A stretch of DNA of 64,000 bases. It comes from Acidovorax carolinensis (GTDB lineage: Bacteria > Pseudomonadota > Gammaproteobacteria > Burkholderiales > Burkholderiaceae_C). Of this stretch, positions 1 to 12,329 are shown one piece after another. The position numbers and the translations under genes are program-made. The notes beneath the pieces were generated by a model. It made no database searches and was not told the origin of the DNA. It was given only the letters and a program-made list of their open reading frames with translations. The number at the start of each line of letters is the position of its first letter. Positions within the stretch are counted from its first letter, which is position 1. The stretch lies in the NCBI RefSeq assembly GCF_002157145.1, contig NZ_CP021361.1, positions 1 through 64,000 of the forward strand. Direction: 5' to 3'.

Positions 1-1
1 C

Positions 2-1375
2 GCCGATGCCGGACAGGGCCTCTGGCAGGCCTGCGTAGAGCAGCTTGCCCAAGACCTGCCCGAGCAGCAATTCAACACCTGGATCAAGCCCCTGGTAGCG
101 CAGGTGGCCGAAGACTTTTCCAAGGTCACGCTGCTGGTGGGCAACCGCTTCAAGCTCGACTGGATTCGTGCCCAGTATGCGGGCCGCATCGCCGCCTTGC
201 TGGAATCCATTTATGGGCAGTCCGTCACGCTGGAGTTAGCGCTTGCTCAGCGGGAAGCCGTTGCCCGTACTTATATCCGCCCCGCGACCACCCCAACCGC
301 CACACCGTCTGACGCCCCCAACCACAGCAGCGATGAAGCCCCGGCGGGGGCCTTTCGCACCCGGCTCAATCCGGCCCTGACGTTTGAGACCCTGGTGGAA
401 GGCACGGCCAACCGCATGGCGCGCTCCGCCGCCATGCATGTGGCAGGCATGCCCGGGCATCTGTACAACCCGCTTTTCATCTATGGTGGCGTCGGCCTGG
501 GCAAGACCCACCTGGTGCACGCCGTGGGCAACAAGCTGCTGGCAGACCGGCCCGATGCCAAAGTTCTCTACATCCACGCCGAGCAGTTCGTGTCGGATGT
601 GGTTAAGGCCTACCAGCGCCGCACCTTTGATGAGTTCAAGGAGCGTTATCACTCGCTCGATCTGCTGCTGATCGACGATGTGCAATTTTTTGCCAACAAG
701 GACCGCACGCAGGAGGAATTCTTCAACGCGTTCGAGGCCCTGCTGGCGAAAAAGTCGCACATCGTGATGACGTCAGACACCTATCCGAAGGGTCTGGCCA
801 ACATCCACGAGCGGCTGGTTTCGCGCTTTGATTCGGGCCTTACGGTAGCCATCGAGCCGCCCGAGCTGGAGATGCGCGTGGCCATTTTGATCAACAAGGC
901 GCGCGCTGAAAGCACCGAAATGCCCGAGGAAGTGGCATTTTTCGTGGCCAAGAACGTGCGCTCCAACGTGCGCGAACTCGAAGGCGCGCTGCGCAAGATC
1001 CTGGCCTATTCACGCTTCAACCAAAAGGAAATCTCCATCCAGCTGGCCCGCGAGGCGCTGCGCGATCTGCTGTCCATCCAGAACCGGCAGATCAGTGTGG
1101 AAAACATCCAGAAGACGGTGGCCGACTATTACAAAATCAAGGTCGCCGACATGTACAGCAAGAAGCGCCCGGCCAGCATTGCCCGCCCGCGCCAGATTGC
1201 CATGTACCTGGCCAAGGAGTTGACGCAAAAGAGTCTTCCCGAAATCGGAGAATTGTTTGGCGGGCGCGACCACACCACCGTGCTGCATGCCGTGCGCAAG
1301 ATTTCTGGCGAGCGCCAGCAACTCACCGAACTGAACCAGCAGCTGCATGTGCTGGAGCAAACACTCAAGGGCTGA
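2..1375 (+). CDS. dnaA: Chromosomal replication initiator DnaA, 5' end outside window
   Basis: DnaA binds DnaA boxes and melts the replication origin. The frame is open from base 2, so the start codon lies just upstream of the window; 457 residues are visible. An N-terminal domain I (ending near [13 protein letters not shown]) is followed by a variable linker, the AAA+ domain with Walker [11 protein letters not shown] near visible residue 162 and Walker [11 protein letters not shown] near 220, and the C-terminal helix-turn-helix with the signature [12 protein letters not shown] near 423. A GTG at 104 is an internal codon, because homology to DnaA continues upstream of it. It is followed by dnaN and gyrB on the same strand. 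Family assignment is certain. Confidence 0.98.
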   Translation, partial: ADAGQGLWQACVEQLAQDLPEQQFNTWIKPLVAQVAEDFSKVTLLVGNRFKLDWIRAQYAGRIAALLESIYGQSVTLELALAQREAVARTYIRPATTPTATPSDAPNHSSDEAPAGAFRTRLNPALTFETLVEGTANRMARSAAMHVAGMPGHLYNPLFIYGGVGLGKTHLVHAVGNKLLADRPDAKVLYIHAEQFVSDVVKAYQRRTFDEFKERYHSLDLLLIDDVQFFANKDRTQEEFFNAFEALLAKKSHIVMTSDTYPKGLANIHERLVSRFDSGLTVAIEPPELEMRVAILINKARAESTEMPEEVAFFVAKNVRSNVRELEGALRKILAYSRFNQKEISIQLAREALRDLLSIQNRQISVENIQKTVADYYKIKVADMYSKKRPASIARPRQIAMYLAKELTQKSLPEIGELFGGRDHTTVLHAVRKISGERQQLTELNQQLHVLEQTLKG

Positions 1376-1501
1376 TGCAGGTGGTGCAGGCCCCCAACGG
1401 AAGCGCCCGGTTAACGGGCAAAATGGCGGTTTATGCGGCAGGGAGGAGGCACAACCTGTGCTGCTGTCCACGCACCGTTCCAAAAACCACAAGAGGTTGA
1501 C

Positions 1502-2620
1502 ATGATCGTCCTGAAGGCAACACAAGACAAGGTTCTCGCGGTTCTGCAATCGGTCTCCGGCATTGTTGAACGCCGGCACACCCTGCCCATCCTGGCCAAT
1601 GTGCTGATCCGCAAGACGGGCAACGCCCTGCAGCTGACGACCAGCGACCTCGAAATCCAGATCCGCACCACGGCCGAACTGGGCGGCGACACCGGCGACT
1701 TCACCACCACGGTGGGCGCGCGCAAGCTCATCGACATCCTGCGCACCATGCCCGGCGACCAGACGGTGAGCCTGGAATCGGCCCAATCCAAGCTGATCTT
1801 GAAGGGCGGCAAAAGCCGCTTCACGCTGCAGACGCTGCCGGCCGAGGACTTTCCGCTGGTGCAGGAATCGGCCGCGTTCGGCCCCGTGTTCAGCGTGCCG
1901 CAAAAGACGCTGAAAGACCTGCTGGGCCAGGTCTCGTTTGCCATGGCGGTGCAGGACATCCGCTATTACCTCAACGGCATCTTGTTTGTGGCCGAGGGCA
2001 AGCAACTGAGCCTGGTGGCCACCGACGGCCACCGCCTGGCCTTTGCCAGCGCCACGCTGGATGTGGAAGTGCCCAAGCAGGAAGTGATTTTGCCGCGCAA
2101 GACGGTGATCGAGCTGCAGCGCCTGCTCAGTGATGCGGGTGGCGAGAACCAGCCCCACATTGAAATGCAGTTTGCCAACAACCAGGCCAAGTTCACCTTT
2201 GGCGGCATGGAGTTCGTCACCAAGCTGGTGGAAGGCAAGTTCCCCGACTACAACCGCGTGATCCCGCGCAACCACAGCAACAGCGTGACCCTGGGCCGCG
2301 CGCCGCTGCTGGCCAGCCTGCAGCGCACCGCCATCATGACCAGCGACAAGTTCAAGGGCGTGCGCCTGAACCTGGAGCCCGGCACCCTGCGCGTGGCCAG
2401 CAACAACGCCGAGCAGGAAGAGGCCGTGGACGAGCTCGACATCGACTACGGTGGCGACACCATCGAAATCGGCTTCAACGTCACCTACCTCATCGACGCC
2501 CTGGCCAACATGGGCCAGGACATGGTGAAGGTGGAGCTGTCGGACGGCAACAGCTCGGCGCTGGTGACGATTCCCGACAACGCCAACTTCAAGTACGTCG
2601 TCATGCCCATGCGCATCTGA
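1502..2620 (+). CDS. dnaN: DNA polymerase III sliding clamp (beta subunit)
   Basis: The clamp is a ring-shaped dimer that tethers polymerase III to DNA. The protein is 372 residues, the usual size for three clamp folds. The N-terminus MIVLKATQDKVLAVLQ and the segment RRHTLPILANVLI are typical, and the C-terminus ends in YVVMPMRI. I chose ATG 1502 over an in-frame upstream start at 1433 because AAGAGG sits just before it and the family begins here. It lies 126 bases after dnaA and is probably cotranscribed with it. Confidence 0.98.
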   Translation: MIVLKATQDKVLAVLQSVSGIVERRHTLPILANVLIRKTGNALQLTTSDLEIQIRTTAELGGDTGDFTTTVGARKLIDILRTMPGDQTVSLESAQSKLILKGGKSRFTLQTLPAEDFPLVQESAAFGPVFSVPQKTLKDLLGQVSFAMAVQDIRYYLNGILFVAEGKQLSLVATDGHRLAFASATLDVEVPKQEVILPRKTVIELQRLLSDAGGENQPHIEMQFANNQAKFTFGGMEFVTKLVEGKFPDYNRVIPRNHSNSVTLGRAPLLASLQRTAIMTSDKFKGVRLNLEPGTLRVASNNAEQEEAVDELDIDYGGDTIEIGFNVTYLIDALANMGQDMVKVELSDGNSSALVTIPDNANFKYVVMPMRI

Positions 2621-2642
2621 CGCACTTCCGTCACAAAACACT

Positions 2643-5361
<2,719 letters not shown>

Positions 5362-5584
5362 TTTTTGTAGAGCGAGGCATAAGACGCGAATCGGCGAGCC
5401 ATAAGATGCGAAACAGTGTGGGAAGTCCCCCCGATTCGTGGATGGTCGCCGGATGTTGTGTACTGATTGAACGGAGGTAGTGCTTGCGCATTGGGTCAGC
5501 TGCCATGGAAGGCATTCGCCAACACCTGTTGCACCGGTTCCGTGTGAAGCTGGTGCTACCGACGTTTCCGTCCAGGCATTCGAC
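5362..5584. other. Intergenic stretch with a tandem direct repeat
   Basis: No gene is recognisable here. Two imperfect 19-bp direct repeats (5372-5390 and 5394-5412, 16 of 19 bases equal, period 22) lie just after gyrB. They are followed by an 8-bp inverted pair, CGAATCGG and CCGATTCG, about 35 bases apart. Together with the remnant that follows, this looks like the left flank of an insertion-prone spot. Confidence 0.45.
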
Positions 5585-5800
5585 CTAAGCGCGAGCTTCA
5601 ACCACGCCGTGTTCAATACCCCGTACGGTCCTTTCGATGGAAACAGCTGAGAGCGGCTCTGCCAGCAGGTATTCAAGAAAAAGTTCGCCGCCGATGGGTA
5701 TCAGCACATCCCTGCCACGCCTGGTGATTTCGGACTCGAGGGCTTCACGACCACCACGGGTTGCGGTTTTCAGTGCTATTGCCCCAACGAGCTGTACGGA
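5585..5800 (-). pseudogene. C-terminal gene remnant cut off by the IS element
   Basis: On the - strand an open frame runs from the left end of the IS21 element to a TAG at 5585-5587, giving about 71 residues (contains ALESEITRRGRDVLIPIGG). Its apparent N-terminus is formed by IS end sequence, so the original start has been lost. Codons such as GTA, ATA and CTT are more frequent than in the neighbouring housekeeping genes, which suggests foreign origin. I do not recognise the family and propose no function. Confidence 0.4.
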
Positions 5801-5873
5801 TGTTGCCGCCGACCGAAAATTGACAGCCTGAAAGGGATAGTGCCGATCCAAAATTGACAGGGGTGTTCAACTG

Positions 5874-5896
5874 CCCTGCTGAATTTTTCAGCAGGG
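5874..5896 (+). promoter_or_regulatory. Strong hairpin just upstream of istA
   Basis: CCCTGCTGAA (5874-5883) pairs exactly with TTCAGCAGGG (5887-5896) across a 3-nt loop. It lies inside the IS left end, 18 bases before the istA start codon. Such a structure can block read-through transcription or translation from outside the element; that role is inferred. Confidence 0.6.
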
Positions 5897-5914
5897 ATGT
5901 AAGAGGTGATCACC

Positions 5915-7438
5915 ATGGACATGATTGGCAAGGTCAGGCGCATGAAGTGGCGCGACCAACTCTCTGATGGAGAGATTTGCAGACGAACGGGACTGGCCAG
6001 AAACACTGTCAAGAAGTGGCTCAAGGCTCCCGGCGACATAACCCCGAAATACGAGCGCAAGAAGGCCGATGGCAAGCTCACGCCATTTGTGCCGGTGCTC
6101 GAGCAAGCCCTGCGCACGGATGCTCACCGGGCCAAGAGCGCAAGGCGCAGTGGCAAGGCACTGTTTGCACAGATTCAGGCTCAGGGATACCGCGGCGGCT
6201 ACAGCGCCGTGACCGACTTCATTCGCGCTTGGCGAGTGGAGAGCGCCAAGGATCCCGTCAGGGCCTTTGTGCCCCTGAGTTTCGAGCTGGGTGAGGCCTT
6301 CCAGTTCGACTGGAGCGAGGAGGGATTGCTGGTTGGCGGCGTGTTCTACAAACTGCAAGTGGCCCATCTGAAGCTGTGCGCCAGTCGTGCCTTCTGGCTG
6401 GTGGCCTACCCTGGGCAGGGCCATGAGATGCTGTTCGATGCCCATACCCGCTCCTTCCAGGCATTGGGTGGCGTTGCCAGGCGCGGCATCTACGACAACA
6501 TGAAGACGGCGGTGGACAAGGTCAAGAAGGGCAAGGGGCGCATCGTCAACGCACGCTTCTCGGCCATGTGCAGCCACTACCTGTTTGATCCGGACTTCTG
6601 CAACGTCGCCTCGGGCTGGGAGAAGGGCGTGGTGGAGAAGAACGTGCAGGACAGTCGCAGGCGGATCTGGATCGAGGCCGCCAGCAGGCGCTTCGGATCG
6701 TTTGCCGAACTCAATGTCTGGTTGGGCGAGCGTTGCCGCTCAGTGTGGGCAGACACCGTGCATCCAATCCACAAGCAGTTCACGGTGGCAGAGATGCTGG
6801 ACTTGGAGCGCCCCCACCTTATGTCCATGCCTGTGCTCTTTGATGGCTACGTGGAGAAGCCCGCAAGGGTGAGCAGCACCTGTCTGGTGGCGGTGGCGCG
6901 CAACCGCTACTCCGTTCCTTGCGAATGGGCAGGGCACCTGGTCAGCACGCGTCTGTACCCCAACCGGGTGGACATTGCCTGCGCGCAAACCATCATTGCC
7001 AGCCATGCCCGCACGCCGGGCAGTGGCCAAGTCACCTATGACTGGCAGCACTACATTGATTTGGTGCAGCGCAAGCCCGGGGCACTGCGCAACGGCGCAC
7101 CGTTCCTGGATTTGCCTGAGCCCTTGCAGCGCTTGCGCAAATCCCTTCTGAGGCACCCCGGCGGGGACCGCACCATGGCACAGGTGCTGGCCAGCGTGCC
7201 GCAGGCGGGCCTGGATGCAGTACTGGTGGCGGTTGATCTGGTGCTCGAAGGTGCCACGCCCAATGGAAGTGTCAGTGCTGAGCATGTGCGCAATGTGCTG
7301 GCTAGGCTGAATGCGCCACCCAGGCCGGAGCATGCCAAAACCACATTGCAACTGACCAACCTCCCGCTGGCCGATACCGCGCGCTACGACCGTTTGCGCC
7401 CCACCCACAACGATAACCAAGGGGTCATCCATGTCTGA
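5915..7438 (+). CDS. istA: IS21-family transposase IstA
   Basis: DDE-type transposase of 507 residues. An N-terminal helix-turn-helix ([20 protein letters not shown]) recognises the element ends. The retroviral-integrase-like catalytic core begins near [11 protein letters not shown], whose first Asp is a candidate catalytic residue, and continues through [12 protein letters not shown] and [16 protein letters not shown], which carries the Glu. I prefer ATG 5915 over GTG 5906 because AAGAGG (5901-5906) is well spaced to it. Its end overlaps istB by 8 bases, as usual in IS21 elements. Confidence 0.93.
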   Translation: MDMIGKVRRMKWRDQLSDGEICRRTGLARNTVKKWLKAPGDITPKYERKKADGKLTPFVPVLEQALRTDAHRAKSARRSGKALFAQIQAQGYRGGYSAVTDFIRAWRVESAKDPVRAFVPLSFELGEAFQFDWSEEGLLVGGVFYKLQVAHLKLCASRAFWLVAYPGQGHEMLFDAHTRSFQALGGVARRGIYDNMKTAVDKVKKGKGRIVNARFSAMCSHYLFDPDFCNVASGWEKGVVEKNVQDSRRRIWIEAASRRFGSFAELNVWLGERCRSVWADTVHPIHKQFTVAEMLDLERPHLMSMPVLFDGYVEKPARVSSTCLVAVARNRYSVPCEWAGHLVSTRLYPNRVDIACAQTIIASHARTPGSGQVTYDWQHYIDLVQRKPGALRNGAPFLDLPEPLQRLRKSLLRHPGGDRTMAQVLASVPQAGLDAVLVAVDLVLEGATPNGSVSAEHVRNVLARLNAPPRPEHAKTTLQLTNLPLADTARYDRLRPTHNDNQGVIHV

Positions 7439-8246
7439 ATCCAAACGCGATGTGCAAAGCGGGCTCAAGGCACTGCGCCTGAATGGCATGGTCAGTGCCT
7501 GGGCTGACCTTATGGAGCAGGATGGCGGCTCCTCGATTCAGAGCTCGCGCTGGCTGATAGAGCACCTGCTTCAAGCGGAAGACGTGGATCGGCATATGCG
7601 CTCGATTGCCCACCAGATGAAAGCAGCACGCTTCCCGATTCACCGGGATCTTGCTGGCTTCGACTTCGAGGTCTCACCCGTGGACAAGGTGCTGATCAAG
7701 AGGTTGGCGGACCTGAGCTTCACCGACGATGCGCAGAACGTTGTCCTGATTGGTGGTCCTGGCACCGGCAAAACCCACTTGGCAACGGCGCTGGGAATCA
7801 ATGGGCTGACGCACCATTCCAAACGTGTCCGGTTCTACTCGACGGTGGATCTGGTCAATGCGTTGGAGCAAGAGAAGGCCAAGGGAAATCCGGGGCGCAT
7901 AGCCATGAGCTTGATGCGCATGGACCTGGTCATTCTGGATGAACTTGGATACCTGCCATTCAGCCAGGCCGGTGGAGCATTGCTGTTCCATCTGCTGTCC
8001 AAACTCTATGAGCACACCAGCGTTCTGATCACCACCAACCTGACGTTTGCCGAGTGGTCCGCTGTCTTCGGTGATGCCAAGATGACCACGGCACTGCTGG
8101 ACCGGCTCACCCATCACTGCCACATCGTTGAAACCGGCAATGAGTCCTACCGCTTCCGCCACAGCTCCAAGGAGGCAAAGGGAAAGATCAAATCCAGAGA
8201 AATGAATAGAAAAACAGAAACCAGTCTGGAGGTGCAAACTCAGTAG
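7431..8246 (+). CDS. istB: IS21-family helper ATPase IstB
   Basis: AAA+ ATPase of 271 residues that assists IstA in target capture and transposition; related to DnaC/DnaA-type ATPases. Walker A is [15 protein letters not shown] near residue 105 and Walker B is [12 protein letters not shown] near 165. The start ATG lies within the last codons of istA (ATGTCTGA), so the two are translationally coupled. Confidence 0.93.
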   Translation: MSESKRDVQSGLKALRLNGMVSAWADLMEQDGGSSIQSSRWLIEHLLQAEDVDRHMRSIAHQMKAARFPIHRDLAGFDFEVSPVDKVLIKRLADLSFTDDAQNVVLIGGPGTGKTHLATALGINGLTHHSKRVRFYSTVDLVNALEQEKAKGNPGRIAMSLMRMDLVILDELGYLPFSQAGGALLFHLLSKLYEHTSVLITTNLTFAEWSAVFGDAKMTTALLDRLTHHCHIVETGNESYRFRHSSKEAKGKIKSREMNRKTETSLEVQTQ

Positions 8247-8256
8247 GAGGCTATAG

Positions 8257-8265
8257 TTATCCACA
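8257..8265 (+). other. Consensus DnaA box inside the IS21 right end
   Basis: TTATCCACA, the exact consensus DnaA-binding 9-mer, lies 11 bases after the istB stop. It is followed by a hairpin with stem AGCCAGC/GCTGGCT within 8264-8287. It may be chance or may tie the element to replication. Confidence 0.5.
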
Positions 8266-8511
8266 GCCAGCCTAACCAACGCTGGCTATACGCCCCCTAT
8301 CAATGTTGGATCGGCACACACTGTCAAGATTCAATCGGCGCCAACAACTGACATGATGAAAGGGCGGGATGCCTAAGTTCATGTATGACGGCATCAAAGT
8401 CACCCCGGGTACGCATGGTTGTCTATTGACAGTCCTCACAGCCCTTTCATCGACAATCCATGGCGTAACCGCCGCGCTGCGCCGGCCCCTTCTCTTCTCG
8501 CTCGCTCTGCC

Positions 8512-8913
8512 ATGAAATCCCCCATCTCCATCGTCGACGTTGACCGCCTCGACACCTGGTCCCGCTACCGCGCCGGCCTGTGCGACACCTGCGCAGCCAA
8601 CTGCTGCACGATGCCGCTGGAGGTGCAGCTGCCCGACCTGGTGCGGCTGGGGCTGGTGGATGCGTTTGAGGCGGAGCACGAGGAGCCCCGGCAGATTGCC
8701 AAGCGCCTGCAGAAGGCGCGGCTGATTGACCACTTCAACCACAAGAATGTGGTGTTCACCATGGCGCGGCGGGCCAGTGGAGACTGCAATTTTTTGCACC
8801 CCACAACCCGGCTGTGCACCGTATATGACCAGCGGCCAGACACCTGCCGCCTGCACCCGCAAAAGAAAAGCCCCAAGCCGGGGTTTTGTGCCTACGGGCG
8901 ACGCGTTGCCTGA
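8512..8913 (+). CDS. YkgJ-type cysteine-cluster protein
   Basis: A 133-residue protein of the YkgJ/UPF0153 family, thought to bind a metal or Fe-S cluster; the biochemical role is unknown. Cysteines cluster in GLCDTCAANCCTMPLEVQL near residue 25 and recur in SGDCNFLHPTTRLCTVYDQR and DTCRLHP further on. I chose ATG 8512 because an upstream in-frame TTG (8419) gives an unconserved-looking leader. It lies just right of the IS element and stands alone. A second, shorter member of the family lies at 45657-45914. Confidence 0.8.
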   Translation: MKSPISIVDVDRLDTWSRYRAGLCDTCAANCCTMPLEVQLPDLVRLGLVDAFEAEHEEPRQIAKRLQKARLIDHFNHKNVVFTMARRASGDCNFLHPTTRLCTVYDQRPDTCRLHPQKKSPKPGFCAYGRRVA

Positions 8914-9007
8914 CGACGGGCCGCAGCGGCGGCGGCCAGGTTGTCTGGCGCCGTGCCGTGCAACCGCAGCGCGGGCCTTTGCAGCGCATGCAGCTTCAAT
9001 GGTCAAA

Positions 9008-9060
9008 TTTGCCTCTAGCGCTTTCTGAATAAGCGCTAGAAGCTATTATTTACATAGCAA
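9008..9060 (-). repeat. Dispersed AGCGCT hairpin repeat, copy 2
   Basis: Read on the - strand: ATAGCTTCTAGCGCTT, then AAGCGCTAGAGGCAAATTTG. It abuts the stop codon of the small gene at 9061-9369. Confidence 0.85.
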
Positions 9061-9369
9061 TTATGGGCGCACTGGCTTGTGTCCGACGCGGTGGGCGCGC
9101 AGGTCCTGGTCGGTGTCCTGCAGCCCGCGCTTCACGTCGCGGTAGGCCTGCTGCATCTGCGCGTCTGGCTCGCCATGGGTCATGTCCACCGATTCATCGC
9201 GCTCGTGGGGCAGCTTGGGGGTTTCGTTGGCTTTGGCAGCAAGAGCGTCGGTCTTCACCGGGCCCAGGGTGTCTGGACCCGGGGCCTGGCGTTTGATGGT
9301 GTCTACCGAAGAAGGCTCGGGCGCTTTGGGGCCGGGGGAGGGATGTTCACGGGTGTCGGTGCGGGGCAT
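9061..9369 (-). CDS. Small charged hypothetical protein, 102 aa
   Basis: A 102-residue hydrophilic, probably disordered protein rich in Pro, Asp, Glu, Lys and Arg, with no signal peptide or membrane segment. It ends with DLRAHRVGHKPVRP and contains KLPHERDESVDMTHGEPD. I chose ATG 9369 because AAGGAG stands 6 bases upstream; a longer frame to 9918 is antisense to dinG. It is divergent from the DinG-type helicase. I do not recognise a function. Confidence 0.65.
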   Translation of the reverse strand: MPRTDTREHPSPGPKAPEPSSVDTIKRQAPGPDTLGPVKTDALAAKANETPKLPHERDESVDMTHGEPDAQMQQAYRDVKRGLQDTDQDLRAHRVGHKPVRP

Positions 9370-9538
9370 GGGGGTCTCCTTTGGGTGGGTAGCAAGGTCT
9401 CCAAAAGAGGCCCATCGTAAAAACGCCCGCAGTGCCCGCGTGTAGGCCCACATGCCATGCGGCCGCCGGGCTATGGATACGGTGGGCCAGGCCTGCCGCG
9501 TAACCCGTGCCACACTCTTGCCCTTACAACAGGTGGTT

Positions 9539-11713
9539 ATGTCTTCTACAGAGTGGGCCCAGGCGGCCCTGCAGTCGTTTGATGCGGTGGTGCAGGCCAC
9601 CGAGGGGTTTCGCAGCCGCGCCGGCCAGCGGCTGATGGCCGAGCAGGTGGCGCGCACGTTCAGCCAGGCCACGCTGGGCAAGGTGGATGAAGAAGGTGGC
9701 GAGGCCGCGCCCACGCGGTCCATCGCGGTCATCCAGGCGGGCACGGGTGTGGGCAAGTCGCTGGCGTATTGCGCGCCCGCCATTGCGCTGGCGCTGGCAC
9801 GGGGCACGCGGGTGCTGATATCTACCGCCACGGTGGCGCTGCAGGAGCAGCTGGTCAACAAGGATTTGCCCGCGCTGGCTGCGCGCATGCCGCAGCCCTT
9901 CAAGTTTGCGCTGGCCAAGGGGCGCGGGCGCTATGTGTGCAAGCTCAAGCTCGACCGGCTGGCGGGCACGGGCGAGGCGCATGGCGAGGACGATGACGAC
10001 CTGTTTCCCGAAGAGGCCGCGAGCGCCCGCCCCAAGCGCTCGCACCAGGAGACCGAGGCGCGCATCCAGTTTTATTCGACCATGGCGCAAACCCTGGCCA
10101 AGGGCGCCTGGGATGGCGACCGCGACAGCCTCGATGCGCCGCCCGAGCCCGAGGTGTGGAGCCCCGTGGCGGCCGAGGGCGCGTCGTGCACGGGCAAGCA
10201 CTGCCCGGCCTTCAGCCAGTGCACCTATTACGACAAGCGCAAGGAGCTGGTGGGCGCGCAGGTGATCGTGGCCAACCATGATTTGTTGCTGTCGTCGCTG
10301 GGCGCGCGCGTACTGCCCGAGCTGGACAACTGCCTGCTGGTGCTGGACGAAGCCCACCACCTGCCCGCCACGGCGCTCGACCAGTTTGCGTGCAGCATGG
10401 ATTTGTCGCGCATCACCTGGATTGAGCGATTGTCGAGCCGGGGCCTGCGCATTGGCGCGCTGCTGGAGGTGGAAGAGATTGCCGACATTCCGCGCCACGC
10501 GGCGCAGCTGCGCCAGACGCTGCAGGACCTGGCCCGCATCGTGATGGATGTGTATGGCGACAACCTCAAAAGCCAGAAGGACACCTGGGGCCCGGCCCGT
10601 GTGCGCGTGCCGCGCGGCGAGTTGCCCGAGCAGCTGATCGCCCCGCTGGGCCTGCTGGCCGCCAGTGCCGATGGCTTTCTGGAAGCGCTGCGCGCCATCA
10701 GCAAGGCCCTGCGCGCCGAGATGCGCGACAAGCCCGACGAGGCCAGGCGCCTGTCCACGCTGTATGCGCAGATCGGCATGCTGGCACCGCGCCTGGAAGA
10801 GCTGCACGCCACCGCCCAACTGCTGCTGCAGGATGCGCCCGAAGGCGCGGACCGCAGCTTTGTGCCCGCCGCCAAGTGGTTCACGCTGGCGATGGAGGGC
10901 GACTTCATCGTGGTCAAGGCCCACGCCAGCCCCATCCTGCCAGGCACCACGCTGCGCAACCACCTGTGGAGCGCGGTGCGCGGTGCCGTGCTGACCTCGG
11001 CCACGCTGACCAGTTGCGGCAGTTTCGACTTCTTTATGCGCGAGGCCGGCCTGCATGGTGACGAGGCCGCCACCACGCTCGAAGTGGCCAGCCCCTTCAA
11101 CTACGCCGCGCAGGGCACGCTGATTGCCGCCGAGACGCGCGCCGACCCCAAGAACGCCGCGCAGTTCACCGCCGAGATGGTCGATGCGCTGCTGCACGAC
11201 ATTGCGCGCGTGGAATACGGCGCGCTGGTGCTGTTCACCTCGCGCGAGCAGATGCGCCAGGCCGTGGATGCATTGCCCACCGCCATGCGCAGCGTGGTGC
11301 TGGTGCAAAACGCGCTGCCGCGCACGCAACTGCTCAAGCGCCACCGCGAGCGGGTGGAGGGCGGCGAGCCCTCGGTCATCTTTGGCATGCAGTCGTTTGG
11401 CGAGGGGCTGGATTTGCCGGGGCGGCTGTGCGAATCGGTTTTCATCACCAAGCTGCCCTTTGCCCCGCCCGACGACCCGGTGGGCGAGGCCCGCGCCGAA
11501 TGGCTGCGCGCCGTGGGCCGCGACCCGTTCAGCGAACTGGTGGTGCCCGCCACCGCCATCCGCCTGGCGCAATGGGTGGGCCGCGCGATCCGTACCGAGG
11601 AAGACCAGGCCCATGTGTATTGCTACGACAAGCGCCTGACGCGCACCAGCTATGGCCAGCGGCTGCTCAAGGGGCTGCCGCCGTTTGCGCTGGAGCAACG
11701 CGCGCCGCTGTGA
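9539..11713 (+). CDS. dinG: DinG-type ATP-dependent DNA helicase
   Basis: Superfamily 2 XPD-like 5'-3' helicase of 724 residues, acting in DNA repair and resolution of R-loops or unusual structures. Walker A is in [12 protein letters not shown] near residue 70. Four cysteines that would hold the Fe-S cluster are visible: GRYVCKLK, then [19 protein letters not shown]. The DEAH box is LDEAHHLPA near 270. Motif VI is [12 protein letters not shown] near the C-terminus. I chose ATG 9539 because homology starts at [17 protein letters not shown]; the 29 residues upstream look non-coding. Confidence 0.92.
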   Translation: MSSTEWAQAALQSFDAVVQATEGFRSRAGQRLMAEQVARTFSQATLGKVDEEGGEAAPTRSIAVIQAGTGVGKSLAYCAPAIALALARGTRVLISTATVALQEQLVNKDLPALAARMPQPFKFALAKGRGRYVCKLKLDRLAGTGEAHGEDDDDLFPEEAASARPKRSHQETEARIQFYSTMAQTLAKGAWDGDRDSLDAPPEPEVWSPVAAEGASCTGKHCPAFSQCTYYDKRKELVGAQVIVANHDLLLSSLGARVLPELDNCLLVLDEAHHLPATALDQFACSMDLSRITWIERLSSRGLRIGALLEVEEIADIPRHAAQLRQTLQDLARIVMDVYGDNLKSQKDTWGPARVRVPRGELPEQLIAPLGLLAASADGFLEALRAISKALRAEMRDKPDEARRLSTLYAQIGMLAPRLEELHATAQLLLQDAPEGADRSFVPAAKWFTLAMEGDFIVVKAHASPILPGTTLRNHLWSAVRGAVLTSATLTSCGSFDFFMREAGLHGDEAATTLEVASPFNYAAQGTLIAAETRADPKNAAQFTAEMVDALLHDIARVEYGALVLFTSREQMRQAVDALPTAMRSVVLVQNALPRTQLLKRHRERVEGGEPSVIFGMQSFGEGLDLPGRLCESVFITKLPFAPPDDPVGEARAEWLRAVGRDPFSELVVPATAIRLAQWVGRAIRTEEDQAHVYCYDKRLTRTSYGQRLLKGLPPFALEQRAPL

Positions 11714-11777
11714 TTGGGCGACACTTCCCAGGCCATATTTCAAATCACAACAACAGCGAACAGAGAGAGGACCAACC

Positions 11778-12137
11778 ATGCCCCACACCATTCCCGCCTG
11801 CCCCCAATGCGGCCAGGAAAACACCTACCCCGATGGCAGCAACTACGTGTGCCCCGACTGCGCGTTTGAATGGCCGCAGGTGGCCGATGCCGCAGAAACC
11901 GATGCAGCAGAAGCAGGCGACGGCGTGGTGCGCGATGCCAATGGCAACCCGCTGGCCGACGGCGACGCCGTGATTCTGGTGAAAGACCTCAAGGTCAAGG
12001 GCTCGTCGTCCACGCTCAAGAAGGGCACCAAGATCAAGAGCATCCGCCTGGTCGATGGCGCCGACGGCCACAACGTGGACTGCAAGACGGACCTGGGCAG
12101 CATGCTGCTGAAGTCGGAGTTTCTGAAGAAGGCCTGA
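11778..12137 (+). CDS. PhnA/YjdM-like zinc-ribbon protein
   Basis: A 119-residue protein of the family historically named PhnA (YjdM), with an N-terminal zinc ribbon: [13 protein letters not shown] and [10 protein letters not shown] give two CxxC knuckles. The rest is a small beta domain ([19 protein letters not shown]). Despite the old name, a direct role in phosphonate breakdown is not established. GAGAGAGG precedes the ATG. A clear terminator follows. Confidence 0.85.
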   Translation: MPHTIPACPQCGQENTYPDGSNYVCPDCAFEWPQVADAAETDAAEAGDGVVRDANGNPLADGDAVILVKDLKVKGSSSTLKKGTKIKSIRLVDGADGHNVDCKTDLGSMLLKSEFLKKA

Positions 12138-12222
12138 GTGCGCAGGCGCGAACCGGGCCCATAGCAGAAAGAAGCGACAGCCGCCAGGGTGCGGGCGGAT
12201 GCGCCCGAGCCCCATGCACCAC

Positions 12223-12250
12223 AAAGAGCCTTCGGGCTCTTTCTTTTTTC
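12223..12250 (+). terminator. Rho-independent terminator after the PhnA-like gene
   Basis: AAAGAGCC, loop TTCG, GGCTCTTT (12223-12242), then CTTTTTTC. A UUCG tetraloop closing an 8-bp stem with a T tract is a textbook intrinsic terminator. Confidence 0.85.
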
Positions 12251-12277
12251 TCGCGAGTCCTTGAAAATGCCTTTGCA

Positions 12278-12304
12278 CCATCCATATACCATCCATACGG
12301 ATGG
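12278..12304. promoter_or_regulatory. Candidate operator of the CopG regulator
   Basis: CCATCCATA occurs at 12278-12286 and again at 12289-12297. The second copy is followed by CGGATGG, making CCATCC-ATAC-GGATGG an inverted repeat. Short repeated half-sites just upstream of a ribbon-helix-helix gene are typical autoregulatory operators; binding is inferred. Confidence 0.5.
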
Positions 12305-12329
12305 AAAATTGACAGGCAAAGGCAACATC

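Larger units (their letters stand above)
5801..8346 (+). mobile_element. IS21-family insertion sequence, complete (about 2.5 kb)
   Basis: The left end starts TGTTGCCGCCGACCGAAAAT and the right end, read on the - strand, starts TGTTGGCGCCGATTGAATCT. Each is followed inward by a second repeat of the form TGCCGATCCAAnATTGAnAGGGG. Multiple terminal repeats and an overlapping istA-istB pair define the IS21 family. Both genes are intact, so the element may be active. I see no target-site duplication: the bases left of 5801 (TACGGA) and right of 8346 (ACTGAC) differ. A deletion or recombination after insertion would explain that and the one-sided gene remnant. Confidence 0.9.

Noticed and set aside
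1010..2641. A 543-codon open frame antisense to the dnaA end and dnaN
   Set aside because: A composition artefact of high GC; no start signal and no domain.
5585..5851. An intact 88-residue gene on the - strand
   Set aside because: Its start codon and first 17 residues come from the IS21 end, so it is a truncated remnant.
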